Shown piece by piece: positions 8,656-16,306 of a stretch of DNA of 41,600 nt (the stretch's first letter is position 1; every line of letters starts with the position of its first letter). Both the position numbers and the translations under genes were made by a program. This DNA comes from Clostridia bacterium (GTDB lineage Bacteria; Bacillota; Clostridia; TANB77; RGIG9151): positions 1 through 41,600 of the forward strand of contig JAFSUW010000018.1 in assembly GCA_017450465.1 (NCBI GenBank). Reading direction: 5' to 3'. The notes under the pieces are model-generated. The model searched no databases. It saw only the letters and a list, made by a program, of their open reading frames with translations, and was not told where the DNA came from.

Positions 8656-9042
8656 ATGAACTTAACAGATCCTATTGCAGATATGTTAACACGTATTAGA
8701 AATGCTAACTCTTCTAAACATGAAACTGTAGATGTGCCAAAGTCAAAAGTTAAAAAGGCAATTGCAGAAATTTTATTAGAAGAAGGATATATAAAAGGTT
8801 ATACTGAAGATGATAGAAATATCATAATAACATTAAAATATGTTGGAAATAAGCAAAAAGTTATCTCTGGTTTAAAGAGAATTAGTAAACCTGGACTTAG
8901 AGTTTATGCTGAATGCGACAACTTACCAAAGGTATTAAATGGCCTTGGAATAGTACTTGTTTCTACATCAAAAGGTGTTATGACAGATAAGAAAGCAAGA
9001 GAATTAGGCATAGGCGGAGAAGTAATGGCTTATGTTTGGTAA
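8656..9042 (+). CDS. rpsH: 30S ribosomal protein S8
   Basis: S8 is a primary binder of the central 16S domain; in Escherichia coli it represses the spc genes. The 128-residue product has [20 protein letters not shown] at the N-terminus and [20 protein letters not shown] and VMAYVW at the C-terminus. I use ATG 8656, nine bases after AAGGGAGG (8640-8647); an upstream TTG in frame overlaps that site. Normal length. Confidence 0.97.
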   Translation: MNLTDPIADMLTRIRNANSSKHETVDVPKSKVKKAIAEILLEEGYIKGYTEDDRNIIITLKYVGNKQKVISGLKRISKPGLRVYAECDNLPKVLNGLGIVLVSTSKGVMTDKKARELGIGGEVMAYVW

Positions 9043-9079
9043 TTTAGTATAAACACTAAGAAACGAAGGGGTGAAAATA

Positions 9080-9622
9080 ATGTCAAGAATAGGAAGAGAA
9101 CCTATTACAATTCCTGCAGGAGTTGAAGTAAAAGTAAACGGTAATGAAGTAACTGTAAAAGGTGCAAAAGGAACAATAACAAAGAAATTGCATCCAAACA
9201 TGAAAATAGAGGTTGAAGGAACTGAAATAAAAATCAGTAGACCAAACGATGAAAAGAATAATCGTGAATTACATGGTTTAACTAGATCTTTAATTAACAA
9301 CATGGTAAAAGGTGTTTCTGAAGGTTTCTCAAAAGACTTAGAAGTAAATGGTGTTGGTTATCGTGCTCAAAAGCAAGGTAAGAAACTTGTAATGAACCTT
9401 GGATATTCACACACAGTTGAAATGGAAGAACCAGAAGGAATTACAATCGAAGTTCCAGATCCAAACCATATAACAGTAAAGGGAATTGACAACGAATTAG
9501 TTGGACAATTTGCAGCTGAAATAAGAACAAAAAGAGAACCAGAACCATATAAAGGTAAAGGTATTAAATATGCAACAGAGCATATAAGAAGAAAAGAAGG
9601 AAAGACAGGAGCAAAGAAATAA
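9080..9622 (+). CDS. rplF: 50S ribosomal protein L6
   Basis: L6 is located near the factor-binding centre. The 180-residue product starts [19 protein letters not shown] and contains the duplicated L6 fold. The second repeat carries [20 protein letters not shown] and the C-terminal [21 protein letters not shown] is diagnostic. ATG 9080 follows AAGGGGTGA; the GTG at 9071 lies within that site. A structured gap, unusual for this operon, follows before rplR. Confidence 0.97.
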   Translation: MSRIGREPITIPAGVEVKVNGNEVTVKGAKGTITKKLHPNMKIEVEGTEIKISRPNDEKNNRELHGLTRSLINNMVKGVSEGFSKDLEVNGVGYRAQKQGKKLVMNLGYSHTVEMEEPEGITIEVPDPNHITVKGIDNELVGQFAAEIRTKREPEPYKGKGIKYATEHIRRKEGKTGAKK

Positions 9623-9758
9623 AGTAATTTCTTAGCGAAAGCGAACGATAGTGAAGCTTGAGGTTAGAAATTAGTTTCGCAAATGTGAGCGAAGCGAACA
9701 TTTACGTTCCTAAAAACACATAAATGGGCTGTAACTCATTAAAAAGGAGGGAAACAAA
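9623..9758 (+). repeat. Structured 136-base gap between rplF and rplR
   Basis: This stretch has no ORF and is much longer than other spacers in the operon. It holds an inverted repeat, TAATTTCT (9625-9632) with AGAAATTA (9666-9673). A second, AAATGT (9681-9686) with ACATTT (9698-9703), encloses GAGCGAAGCGA. The motif AGCGAA recurs several times. It looks like an inserted palindromic element or a processing or attenuation site. The ribosome site AAGGAGG for rplR is at its 3' end. Confidence 0.5.
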
Positions 9759-10127
9759 ATGGTAACAAAACCAAACAGCAACAAGCAAAGACAAATACGT
9801 CATGCTAGAGTAAGAAACAAAGTATCTGGTACAACAGCTAGACCAAGACTTAGCGTGTACAGAAGCTTAAATAACATATATGCTCAAGTAATCGATGATG
9901 ATGCACAAAAAACATTAGTTTCAGCATCAACATTAGATGAAGAAATAAAGGGCAAATTAAAAGCAACAGGTAACAAAGAAGCAGCAAAAGCTGTTGGAGA
10001 ATTAGTTGCAAAACGTGCTATTGATGCAGGCATCAAGGAAGTAGTATTTGATAGAGGTGGATACATCTATCACGGAAGAGTAAAAGAACTTGCTGATGCT
10101 GCAAGAGAAGCAGGATTAGAATTTTAA
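9759..10127 (+). CDS. rplR: 50S ribosomal protein L18
   Basis: L18 delivers 5S rRNA to the large subunit with L5. The 122-residue product has [20 protein letters not shown] near the N-terminus and [20 protein letters not shown] near the C-terminus, both typical. AAAAAGGAGGG precedes the ATG. Length is normal and synteny (rplF-rplR-rpsE) is kept despite the inserted spacer upstream. Confidence 0.97.
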   Translation: MVTKPNSNKQRQIRHARVRNKVSGTTARPRLSVYRSLNNIYAQVIDDDAQKTLVSASTLDEEIKGKLKATGNKEAAKAVGELVAKRAIDAGIKEVVFDRGGYIYHGRVKELADAAREAGLEF

Positions 10128-10161
10128 TTAAACTATAAACACGATTAAAGGGGTGAAATAA

Positions 10162-10641
10162 ATGGAAAACAACGAAACAGCTGAATTAAAAGAAAAAGTT
10201 GTTGCTATAAATAGGGTTGCCAAAGTTGTTAAAGGTGGTAGAAATTTTAGATTTAGCGCTTTAGTAATTGTTGGTGATGAAAATGGTCACGTTGGTGCTG
10301 GAACAGGTAAATCAACTGAAGTTCCAGACGCTATTAAAAAAGCAATTGAAGATGCTAAGAAAAATATGATAGAAGTACCTATCGTTGACACAAGTATCCC
10401 ACACGAAATAATGGGAGAATGTGGTGCAGGAAAAGTATTATTAAAACCTGCTGAAGAAGGTACTGGTGTTATCGCTGGTGGTGCTGTAAGACCTATACTT
10501 GAACTTGCTGGTATCAAGGATATAAGAACAAAATGTATAGGAACAAATAACCCAGGTAACGTTGTAAGAGCTACCATGAAAGCACTTAGTGAATTAAAAA
10601 CTAAGGAACAAATGGAATCTTTAAGAGGTATAAAACTTTAA
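10162..10641 (+). CDS. rpsE: 30S ribosomal protein S5
   Basis: S5 controls decoding accuracy and shapes the mRNA entry channel. The 159-residue product has the double-stranded-RNA-binding type domain ([20 protein letters not shown] then [16 protein letters not shown]) and the C-terminal [26 protein letters not shown] precedes the ATG. rpmD (L30), which usually follows rpsE in Firmicutes, is absent; rplO comes next after only 38 bases. Confidence 0.97.
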   Translation: MENNETAELKEKVVAINRVAKVVKGGRNFRFSALVIVGDENGHVGAGTGKSTEVPDAIKKAIEDAKKNMIEVPIVDTSIPHEIMGECGAGKVLLKPAEEGTGVIAGGAVRPILELAGIKDIRTKCIGTNNPGNVVRATMKALSELKTKEQMESLRGIKL

Positions 10642-10679
10642 TTCATAACTTATATAGTAATGATATGGAGGTGTTATAG

Positions 10680-11123
10680 ATGGAATTAAACGAATTAGTA
10701 CCAGCGGTGGGTTCACGTACAAAACCTTATAGAAAAGGTAGAGGTATTGGAAGTGGAAACGGAAAAACAGCAGGTAAAGGACATAAAGGTCAAAATGCTC
10801 GTTCAGGCGGTGGTGTAAGACCAGGTTTTGAAGGAGGCCAAATGCCTTTATATAGAAGACTTCCAAAAAGAGGTTTCAAAAACGTACTTGCTACAAGATA
10901 TAGTGAAATAAATGTATCAACTTTAGATAAATTTGAAGATGGTGCAGAAATTACACCAGAATTACTTAAAGAAAGTGGTTTAGTTAAGAAACTATATGAT
11001 GGTGTATCAGTAATGGGAAATGGAGAAATTACAAAGAAAGTAACAATTCATGCTCATAGATTCACAAAAACAGCTAAGGAAAAAATCGAAAAAGCTGGAG
11101 GCAAGGCAATAGTTATTGAATAA
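10680..11123 (+). CDS. rplO: 50S ribosomal protein L15
   Basis: L15 is a late-assembly protein deep in the large subunit. The glycine-rich N-terminal arm ([20 protein letters not shown], then [20 protein letters not shown]) is unmistakable, and the C-terminal ATPase-like fold ends [15 protein letters not shown]. Length 147 is normal. GGAGGTG lies upstream of the ATG. It directly follows rpsE because rpmD is missing. Confidence 0.97.
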   Translation: MELNELVPAVGSRTKPYRKGRGIGSGNGKTAGKGHKGQNARSGGGVRPGFEGGQMPLYRRLPKRGFKNVLATRYSEINVSTLDKFEDGAEITPELLKESGLVKKLYDGVSVMGNGEITKKVTIHAHRFTKTAKEKIEKAGGKAIVIE

Positions 11124-11129
11124 TTTTTG

Positions 11130-11138
11130 TGATATAAT
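11130..11138 (+). promoter_or_regulatory. Possible extended -10 promoter before secY
   Basis: TG-A-TATAAT at 11130-11138 just after the rplO stop matches an extended -10 element. No good -35 is visible 17 bases upstream. It could give secY extra transcription. A hairpin GGGG...CCCC (about 11143-11161) and a palindromic repeat lie between it and secY. Confidence 0.35.
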
Positions 11139-11180
11139 AAATAGGGGTTGGGTTTTACCCCGTTCATAGAAACAAAAAAT

Positions 11181-11205
11181 TGTAGGGGCGATTATTAATC
11201 GCCAC
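11181..11205. repeat. GTAGGGGCG-type palindromic repeat
   Basis: TGTAGGGGCGATTA paired with TTAATCGCCACA. It has the same stem as the copies at 16259 and 37088. It lies inside the operon between rplO and secY and has no T-run, so it probably does not terminate here. Confidence 0.75.
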
Positions 11206-11236
11206 ATAAACTTCAGTTTTTGAAAGGAGGTACAAC

Positions 11237-12535
11237 GTGTTTAAGATATTAAAAAATGCTTGGGCAGTACCTGATTTAAGGAAAAAAATATTAATAGTAT
11301 TAGCACTAATATTAGTGTTTAGATTTGGATCATATATTCCAGTACCAGGAATAGATAGATCACAATTAAGTACCTTATGGATAAATCAAGAAGGTGGAAT
11401 TGGTGGATTATTTAATATAATTACTGGTGGAGCTTTATCGCAAGTATCAATATTTGCAATGAGTATTACACCATATATTAACGCATCAATTATCATTCAA
11501 CTTTTAACAATTGCAATACCAGCATTAGAGCGTATGTCAAAAGAAGGAGAAGAAGGCAGAAAGAAACTTGCACAATATACAAGATACTTTACAATAGTAC
11601 TTGCATTGATTCAAGCTATCGGCTTATCAATAAGCTTTAGCTCTGCATTTCACGATAAGAACTTCTTAACATATGCAATAGTAGTAATGTCACTTACAGC
11701 TGGAACTGCATTTATTATGTGGCTTGGCGAACAAATGACAGAGTATGGTATTGGTAATGGTACATCACTTATCATCTTTGCTGGAATTTTAGCAGGTGGA
11801 AGTGCAGCACTTCAAAGTTTAGTTACACAAACTGGATTCTTTGATAGTTTGTGGGGTAAAGTATCATTTGCAGCAGTAATACTTGGTGTATTAATCTTAA
11901 TTGCTGCAATAGTATGGGTACAAGAAGCAGAAAGAAGAATACCTGTTCAATATGCAAAAAGAGTAGTAGGAAGAAAAATGTATGGTGGACAATCAACACA
12001 TATTCCTATTAAAGTAAGTTTAGCAGGTGTTATTCCAATCATCCTTGCAATGTCACTTATGATGTTCCCAGCAATGATAATAAACTTTGCAAAAGGTGGG
12101 GCAGCAACAGGTTTCTGGGGAGCAGTTGCACAAGTATGTTCTCCTTCTACAGGAGCTGCTTGGTATATATATGTATTACACTGCATAATATATTCACTAT
12201 TAATCATTGGATTTACTTATTTCTACACATTAATAGTATTTAATCCAGTAGAAGTAGCAAATACATTAAAGAAAAATGGTGGATTTATACCAGGAATAAG
12301 AGCAGGAAAACCAACAGCAGATTATATAAATGGAGTATTAAATAGAGTAACATTATTTGGTGCTATATTTATAGCAATCGTTGCAATAATTCCAGTAGTA
12401 GTACAAGCACTAACTGGAATAAGACTTGGCTTTGGTGGAACAACAATCCTAATCGTAGTTGGTGTTGCATTAGAGACAACAAAACAATTAGAATCACAAC
12501 TTGTAATGAAACATTACAAAGGATTCTTAGATTAA
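11237..12535 (+). CDS. secY: Preprotein translocase subunit SecY
   Basis: SecY is the protein-conducting channel of the Sec system. The 432-residue product shows the ten-helix pattern, the plug and first-helix region (FRFGSYIPVPGIDRSQL), SIFAMSITPYINASIIIQLL, the cytoplasmic loop with QYAKRVVGRKMYGGQSTHIP, and the C-terminal FIPGIRAGKPTADYI. The GTG start is supported by AAAGGAGG six bases upstream. It is the last gene of the ribosomal operon and is closed by a strong terminator. adk and map, its normal downstream partners, are 3 kb away. Confidence 0.97.
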   Translation: MFKILKNAWAVPDLRKKILIVLALILVFRFGSYIPVPGIDRSQLSTLWINQEGGIGGLFNIITGGALSQVSIFAMSITPYINASIIIQLLTIAIPALERMSKEGEEGRKKLAQYTRYFTIVLALIQAIGLSISFSSAFHDKNFLTYAIVVMSLTAGTAFIMWLGEQMTEYGIGNGTSLIIFAGILAGGSAALQSLVTQTGFFDSLWGKVSFAAVILGVLILIAAIVWVQEAERRIPVQYAKRVVGRKMYGGQSTHIPIKVSLAGVIPIILAMSLMMFPAMIINFAKGGAATGFWGAVAQVCSPSTGAAWYIYVLHCIIYSLLIIGFTYFYTLIVFNPVEVANTLKKNGGFIPGIRAGKPTADYINGVLNRVTLFGAIFIAIVAIIPVVVQALTGIRLGFGGTTILIVVGVALETTKQLESQLVMKHYKGFLD

Positions 12536-12536
12536 T

Positions 12537-12561
12537 AAAAACGGCCTTTGGGCCGTTTTTT
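12537..12561 (+). terminator. Strong terminator after secY
   Basis: Stem AAAACGGCC (12538-12546) and GGCCGTTTT (12551-12559), followed by TTT. It closes the S10-spc-secY transcript two bases past the stop codon. Confidence 0.9.
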
Positions 12562-12589
12562 AGTAGAATAAAATATTTTGAGAAAACAC

Positions 12590-12617
12590 TTGTAAAATTT
12601 GGTATATATGATATAAT
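12590..12617 (+). promoter_or_regulatory. Promoter of the candidate antitoxin RNA
   Basis: TTGTAA (12590-12595), a 16-base spacer and TATAAT (12612-12617) preceded by TGA, an extended -10. It is one of the strongest promoters in the window, yet no plus-strand gene follows. Only a short RNA ending at the terminator 12664-12695 fits. Confidence 0.7.
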
Positions 12618-12623
12618 AAAAAT

Positions 12624-12695
12624 AACAGATACGCACAATCTGTTGTGCATTTTGAGCAAAAAGAAAGAGACCAGCTGTGACTGGTCTCTTTTTTT
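12624..12695 (+). ncRNA. Candidate antisense antitoxin RNA (RNA II-like)
   Basis: A transcript of about 72 bases is predicted from the promoter at 12590-12617 to the terminator at 12664-12695. Its 5' half holds repeat A (12630-12657), including the hairpin GCACAA-TCTG-TTGTGC. The same element, repeat B (12754-12782), covers the start codon of the peptide gene on the other strand. Because the two copies are direct repeats transcribed in opposite directions, the RNAs are complementary there: 9 bases, then 12 bases, around a mismatched loop. They are complementary again across the shared terminator. This layout matches RNA II of the pAD1 par locus. Not verified by expression. Confidence 0.6.
12664..12695. 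terminator. Bidirectional terminator shared by two convergent RNAs
   Basis: Eleven-base stem AAAGAGACCAG (12664-12674) and CTGGTCTCTTT (12681-12691). On the + strand it runs into T89-T95; on the - strand it is followed by CTTTCTTTTT. It can therefore end both the antitoxin RNA and the peptide mRNA. Confidence 0.8.
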
Positions 12696-12700
12696 GGCTA

Positions 12701-12775
12701 TTACTTGCAAGTTGAAGTAAGTAAAATGAAAATTATAAGTATTAGCCAAAGTGTACGCACAACTATTTTGTGCAT
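12701..12775 (-). CDS. 24-residue hydrophobic peptide, candidate type I toxin
   Basis: The minus-strand ORF starts at ATG 12775, eight bases after a perfect AAGGAGG (12790-12784), and ends with TAA at 12703-12701. The peptide has a short basic N-terminus (MHKIVVRTLW) followed by an almost pure Leu/Ile/Phe stretch and a polar end with Cys-Lys. This is the shape of a small membrane toxin such as Fst, TxpA or BsrG, although it does not carry Fst's sequence motif. The 5' UTR begins with a hairpin (TACCAC/GTGGTA, 12818-12793) upstream of the ribosome site, and the mRNA would end at the shared terminator. The lipobox is poor, so a lipoprotein is unlikely. The short length leaves uncertainty, but the ribosome site and architecture are persuasive. 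Confidence 0.6.
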   Translation of the reverse strand: MHKIVVRTLWLILIIFILLTSTCK

Positions 12776-12782
12776 TTTGGGC
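12754..12782. repeat. Direct repeat B over the peptide start codon
   Basis: Same sequence as 12630-12657 apart from the hairpin loop and one base: TACGCACAA, then a variable loop, then TTGTGCATTTTG. The copies are 124 bases apart in direct orientation, one in each convergent transcript. Confidence 0.85.
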
Positions 12783-12792
12783 ACCTCCTTCC

Positions 12793-12832
12793 TACCACAT
12801 GCTTGGTAAAAAGTGGTATATTTATAATAACA
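12793..12832 (-). promoter_or_regulatory. Promoter and 5' stem-loop of the peptide mRNA
   Basis: On the minus strand TG-T-TATTAT (12832-12824) is an extended -10; the -35 is weak. The expected start, near 12817-12818, coincides with the outer arm of a hairpin formed by TACCAC (12818-12813) and GTGGTA (12798-12793), three bases before the ribosome-binding region. A 5'-terminal stem-loop that restrains translation is a feature of RNA I in the par system. Confidence 0.5.
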
Positions 12833-12937
12833 TATGCTATTCCAAAAATAAACATATATGTTTAAAAATGTAATTGTAAAATATCGACAAAATTCGACAA
12901 ATTGTTGTTTGTAGTGGAGGTTAAATTTACAAAATTC

Positions 12938-13006
12938 GTAGGGGCGGGGTTCCATCCCCGCCCGCAAATATTGTGCACGGGCGAGCCAGGAGACTCGCTC
13001 CTACAG
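12938..13006. repeat. Composite two-hairpin palindromic element, copy 1
   Basis: The element consists of GTAGGGGCGGGG...CCCCGCCC, a linker with GCAAATATTGTGCAC, then GGGCGAGCC...and...CGCTCCTACAG. It is the reverse complement of 41512-41582 with about three differences over 69 bases. It lies in the gap between the candidate toxin locus and the first zinc-ribbon gene. Confidence 0.9.
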
Positions 13007-13105
13007 TTTAATAATTCACCAACATATATTCATTCATCCCCGACAAACAACAATTTATTAAATAAATAGTAAAAAATTCCCGATAAACAAATCGAGGTGG
13101 TAAAC

Positions 13106-14296
13106 ATGAAAATTGGATGCCCAAAGTGTGGATCAAACGTTAGTTTTAAGCCAGAAACTCAAAATTTCTATTGTGAACATTGCGGTCAACATAGTGATAT
13201 AGGAGAATTCTCAGTTGACTTAGAAAACGTAAACGATAATTATGATGAATGCACATGTAGTAGCTGTGGTGCTAAATTAATAGTGGGTAAAAACACGACA
13301 ATAACGGTATGTGTATATTGTGGTAGCAATCAAATAATAACTAATAGATTTACAGGAAAATTTTTACCAGATGAAATAATTCCATTTAAGGTTAGCCAAG
13401 AAGAGTTTATAAGAAAGCACAAAAAATATATTAATCATAGATTATTAGCACCTAGAAAGTTTAAAAAAAGTCCTAATATATTTAATATAAAGGGTATATA
13501 TCTTCCTTTTTATATTTTTAATTATGAAATTAATGCTAAAGTAAGAGGGAGAATTAGAAGTACGATAAATCGTACTTTTGATGAATATTTTGAGGCAGAA
13601 TATGATATGTTATTAACAGAATTAGAAGATGCATGTGTACAATTTGATGATAATATAAGGTTCGCATTAGAACCATTTAACTTTTCTGATTCTAAAAAAT
13701 TTAATCCAGCATATTTATCAGGGTTCACTTCTGAAAATGGGGATAATAAGCTAAAAGATTTGTTAATTAAGGTAGATGATAGAGTAAAGTCAAAAACTAA
13801 GTCAAGGATTAACGTAGAATTAGGATACTGTACAGGTTGTAAAATTGAAAATAAATTAAATAATAATATAAAGTATATATTATTACCAGTATGGTTTTTT
13901 AATACGAAATATAATGATAAAATATATTCATTTTCCGTAAATGGACAAACAGGAAAAGTTGTAGGAAATGTTCCATATATTGTTTGGAAACGCAATTTAT
14001 TATTGGCATTAACTTTTTTTATAACATGTTTATCTAAAATATGGTTATCAGAGTTGTATATATACATTGCTATTTTTGTAACATGTGTAGTTTATTTATG
14101 TATTGAGGGACGATACAAAAAAATGAATTATGCTTATGAAAAAAGAATTAGCAAAGAAAGAATAATAAATAAACCGCAAGTGTGTAAATCTTATTATAAT
14201 GAAATGACCAAAAAAGAATATGAATCTCGTTTTGGAAAAGACTACAAAGAACTTGATATACAAATTGAAGAAAATAATCCAAGTACTGAAAATTAA
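13106..14296 (+). CDS. Double zinc-ribbon membrane protein, paralogue 1
   Basis: The 396-residue product starts at ATG 13106 (MKIGCPKCGSNV), five bases after GAGGTGG. Two zinc ribbons lie in the first 75 residues (CPKCG/CEHCG and CSSCG/CVYCG). A middle domain of about 200 residues includes ILLPVWFFNTKYNDKIYSFS and NGQTGKVVG. A pair of hydrophobic helices (about residues 295-335) precedes a charged C-terminal tail. Such proteins are usually labelled zinc-ribbon proteins of unknown function, sometimes wrongly as PriA-like because of the ribbons. A cytoplasmic ribbon domain anchored to the membrane is likely. The N-terminal 100 residues are almost identical to the next gene, 21 bases downstream, so the two form a tandem pair. 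Confidence 0.85.
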   Translation: MKIGCPKCGSNVSFKPETQNFYCEHCGQHSDIGEFSVDLENVNDNYDECTCSSCGAKLIVGKNTTITVCVYCGSNQIITNRFTGKFLPDEIIPFKVSQEEFIRKHKKYINHRLLAPRKFKKSPNIFNIKGIYLPFYIFNYEINAKVRGRIRSTINRTFDEYFEAEYDMLLTELEDACVQFDDNIRFALEPFNFSDSKKFNPAYLSGFTSENGDNKLKDLLIKVDDRVKSKTKSRINVELGYCTGCKIENKLNNNIKYILLPVWFFNTKYNDKIYSFSVNGQTGKVVGNVPYIVWKRNLLLALTFFITCLSKIWLSELYIYIAIFVTCVVYLCIEGRYKKMNYAYEKRISKERIINKPQVCKSYYNEMTKKEYESRFGKDYKELDIQIEENNPSTEN

Positions 14297-14317
14297 TAAA
14301 ATTTAGAGGTGTTGTAT

Positions 14318-15499
14318 ATGAAAATTGGATGCCCAAAGTGTGGCTCTAATGTTACTTTTAAGCCAGAAACTCAAAATTTTTATTGTGAACATTGCGGTCA
14401 ACATAGTGATATAGGGGAATTCTCAGTTGATTTAGAAAACATAAACGATAACTACGATGAATGTACGTGTAGTAGTTGTGGGGCAAAACTAATAGTAGGA
14501 AAAAATACAACAATAACAGTATGCATATATTGTGGAAGTAATCAAATAATAACAAATAGATTTACAGGAGAATTTTTGCCGGATGAAATAATTCCATTTA
14601 AGGTTAGCAAGGAAGAGTTTATTGAGAAATACAGAAAATTTATCAAGAAAAAGCCGTATGTACCTGATGAATTTAAAAAGGCAGATATTTTTGATATATT
14701 CGGAGTATATGTACCGTATTTAGTTTTCAAATATGATATTGACACTTATGCAAGAGGTGCAGCATATTTGGGCGAAGAGAACAAATATTTTGAAACTAAA
14801 TATTTAATTAAGTATGTACAGTTAAAAGATATGTTCAAAAATTTACCAGATGATGTTATGTCTTCAATAGCACCATTCAATTTTTTAGAATCAGAAATAT
14901 TTAACCCAGCATATTTAAACGGCTTTTGTGCTGAAAATGGTGATGAGAATAAAAAAGAATTAAAAGATCAATTTTTAAAAGAGTGGAAACCTGAGTTTAT
15001 CAAGATAAACGATAGATTAAGAGATTATCATTTTTTTGGTGGAAAGTGTAATATAAAAGCTACGCTAAAATCTTGCAAACTCATATTATTGCCAGTTTGG
15101 TTTTTTAAGATAGATTATGGAATTGCTTCGTATCCTTATGCAATGAATGGTCAGACCGCTAAAATAGCCGGAAGAAGACTGCCAATTGATTGGTCGAATT
15201 TGTTTGATAAAGAGATATTACCAGGAATAGTAGGTCTTTTTATAGCAGGCGGAGGAATATATAATGCTTTTGGTTTTTGGGCTTTCATTTGTTTTTTACT
15301 TGTTGCTATAGGTTTGGTAGTTTATTACTTTGTTGATTTATTTAGGGATCATATAACCAAAGAAGATATTACAGTACCATTTATTTTGTCACAGAATGAG
15401 GAACTGTATAAAGAATATACACAAAAAGAGTATTATTCAATTTATCCAAAAGGCGACTGCCAAAAACTTGATAAAGAAGTGGAAATAAAAGAAGATTAA
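14318..15499 (+). CDS. Double zinc-ribbon membrane protein, paralogue 2
   Basis: The 393-residue product starts at ATG 14318 after AGAGGTG. Its first 101 residues differ from paralogue 1 at only about five positions. Beyond residue 105 similarity falls sharply, though IAPFNF, FNPAYLNGF and ILLPVWFFKIDYG show common ancestry. The DNA of the shared part differs at many silent sites, so the protein is conserved by selection and not by very recent duplication. Two hydrophobic helices (about residues 305-345) are followed by an acidic tail. Function unknown. Both genes separate secY from adk. Confidence 0.85.
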   Translation: MKIGCPKCGSNVTFKPETQNFYCEHCGQHSDIGEFSVDLENINDNYDECTCSSCGAKLIVGKNTTITVCIYCGSNQIITNRFTGEFLPDEIIPFKVSKEEFIEKYRKFIKKKPYVPDEFKKADIFDIFGVYVPYLVFKYDIDTYARGAAYLGEENKYFETKYLIKYVQLKDMFKNLPDDVMSSIAPFNFLESEIFNPAYLNGFCAENGDENKKELKDQFLKEWKPEFIKINDRLRDYHFFGGKCNIKATLKSCKLILLPVWFFKIDYGIASYPYAMNGQTAKIAGRRLPIDWSNLFDKEILPGIVGLFIAGGGIYNAFGFWAFICFLLVAIGLVVYYFVDLFRDHITKEDITVPFILSQNEELYKEYTQKEYYSIYPKGDCQKLDKEVEIKED

Positions 15500-15507
15500 T
15501 TCACATA

Positions 15508-15536
15508 TTGAAACTTCCTAAAAAAAATGATAAAAT
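15508..15536 (+). promoter_or_regulatory. Promoter for adk-map
   Basis: TTGAAA (15508-15513), a 17-base spacer and TAAAAT (15531-15536) with TG one base before it. It gives adk a promoter of its own after the block that separates it from secY. Confidence 0.7.
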
Positions 15537-15569
15537 AAGGCAAATAAAGAAAAAAAGGGAGGAATTTTA

Positions 15570-16253
15570 ATGCGTTTAGTAATGTTTGGAGCACCAGGTT
15601 CTGGTAAAGGAACACAAGCAGAAAGATTAAGCACAAAATACAATATACCACAAATATCAACAGGTGAAATTTTTAGATCGTTAAAAAGAGGAGAGCAAAT
15701 TCCAGGAATGACATTATCAAAAGATGTCGTAGATGAAATTTCTAATATAATAAATAGCGGAGCATTAGTTCCAGATGAACTTACAATCAGTGTACTAAAA
15801 AATAGAATATCACTTCCAGATTGCAAAAATGGTTTCATTCTTGATGGTTTCCCAAGAACAATAAATCAAGGGGAAGTTTTAGATAAAATGTTAAGTGAAG
15901 AAGGAACAAAGATTGACGGAGTTCTTGAAATAAATGTATCAGATGAAGCAATAATAAAAAGATTATCAGGAAGACGTACATGTCCTGCGTGTGGTAAAAC
16001 ATATCACATAACAGATAAGTTACCAACAGAGGCAGATAAAGAAGCATGCCCAGAGCATTGTGCAAACCTAATTCAACGTGATGATGATAAAGAAGAAGTA
16101 ATAAGAAAAAGACTTGCTACATATCATGAAGTAACAGCAAAATTAAAACCATATTATGAAGCACAAGGAAAACTTGTTACAGCAAACGGAAAAGAAAAAT
16201 TAGAAGACACAATAGCTGAAGTAGACGCTGCCATGAGTAAAATTGAACAATAA
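15570..16253 (+). CDS. adk: Adenylate kinase
   Basis: Interconverts AMP + ATP and 2 ADP in the cytoplasm. The P-loop GAPGSGKGT is at residues 7-15, the NMP-binding region follows, FILDGFPRT is at about residues 90-98, and the LID carries CPACG...CPEHC, so it is the zinc-type lid of Gram-positive enzymes. At 227 residues it is slightly longer than average, mainly in the LID and C-terminal helix. GGGAGG precedes the ATG. It normally follows secY; here 3 kb of other DNA intervenes. Confidence 0.97.
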   Translation: MRLVMFGAPGSGKGTQAERLSTKYNIPQISTGEIFRSLKRGEQIPGMTLSKDVVDEISNIINSGALVPDELTISVLKNRISLPDCKNGFILDGFPRTINQGEVLDKMLSEEGTKIDGVLEINVSDEAIIKRLSGRRTCPACGKTYHITDKLPTEADKEACPEHCANLIQRDDDKEEVIRKRLATYHEVTAKLKPYYEAQGKLVTANGKEKLEDTIAEVDAAMSKIEQ

Positions 16254-16256
16254 TTT

Positions 16257-16286
16257 TTGTAGGGGCGATTATTAATCGCCCTTTTA
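16257..16286 (+). terminator. Palindromic repeat acting as terminator or spacer after adk
   Basis: GGGCGATTA/TAATCGCCC (16263-16281) flanked by TGTAG and followed by TTTTA. It is a member of the dispersed repeat family. It could attenuate transcription between adk and map. Confidence 0.65.
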
Positions 16287-16306
16287 TATCGAAAGGACCA
16301 GTATTT

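Noticed and set aside
12369..12749. Minus-strand 126-residue ORF spanning the secY end, its terminator and repeat A
   Set aside because: No ribosome site, it crosses a strong terminator and two promoters, and the internal ATG in repeat A has no Shine-Dalgarno sequence, unlike the ATG in repeat B.
12701..12775. The 24-residue peptide read as a lipoprotein leader
   Set aside because: The residues before its cysteine do not fit a lipobox and only one residue follows, so no mature lipoprotein would remain.
13106..13330. Zinc-ribbon genes considered as PriA-like helicases
   Set aside because: Only the CxxC ribbons resemble PriA; there are no Walker or helicase motifs, and the C-terminus is membrane-spanning.
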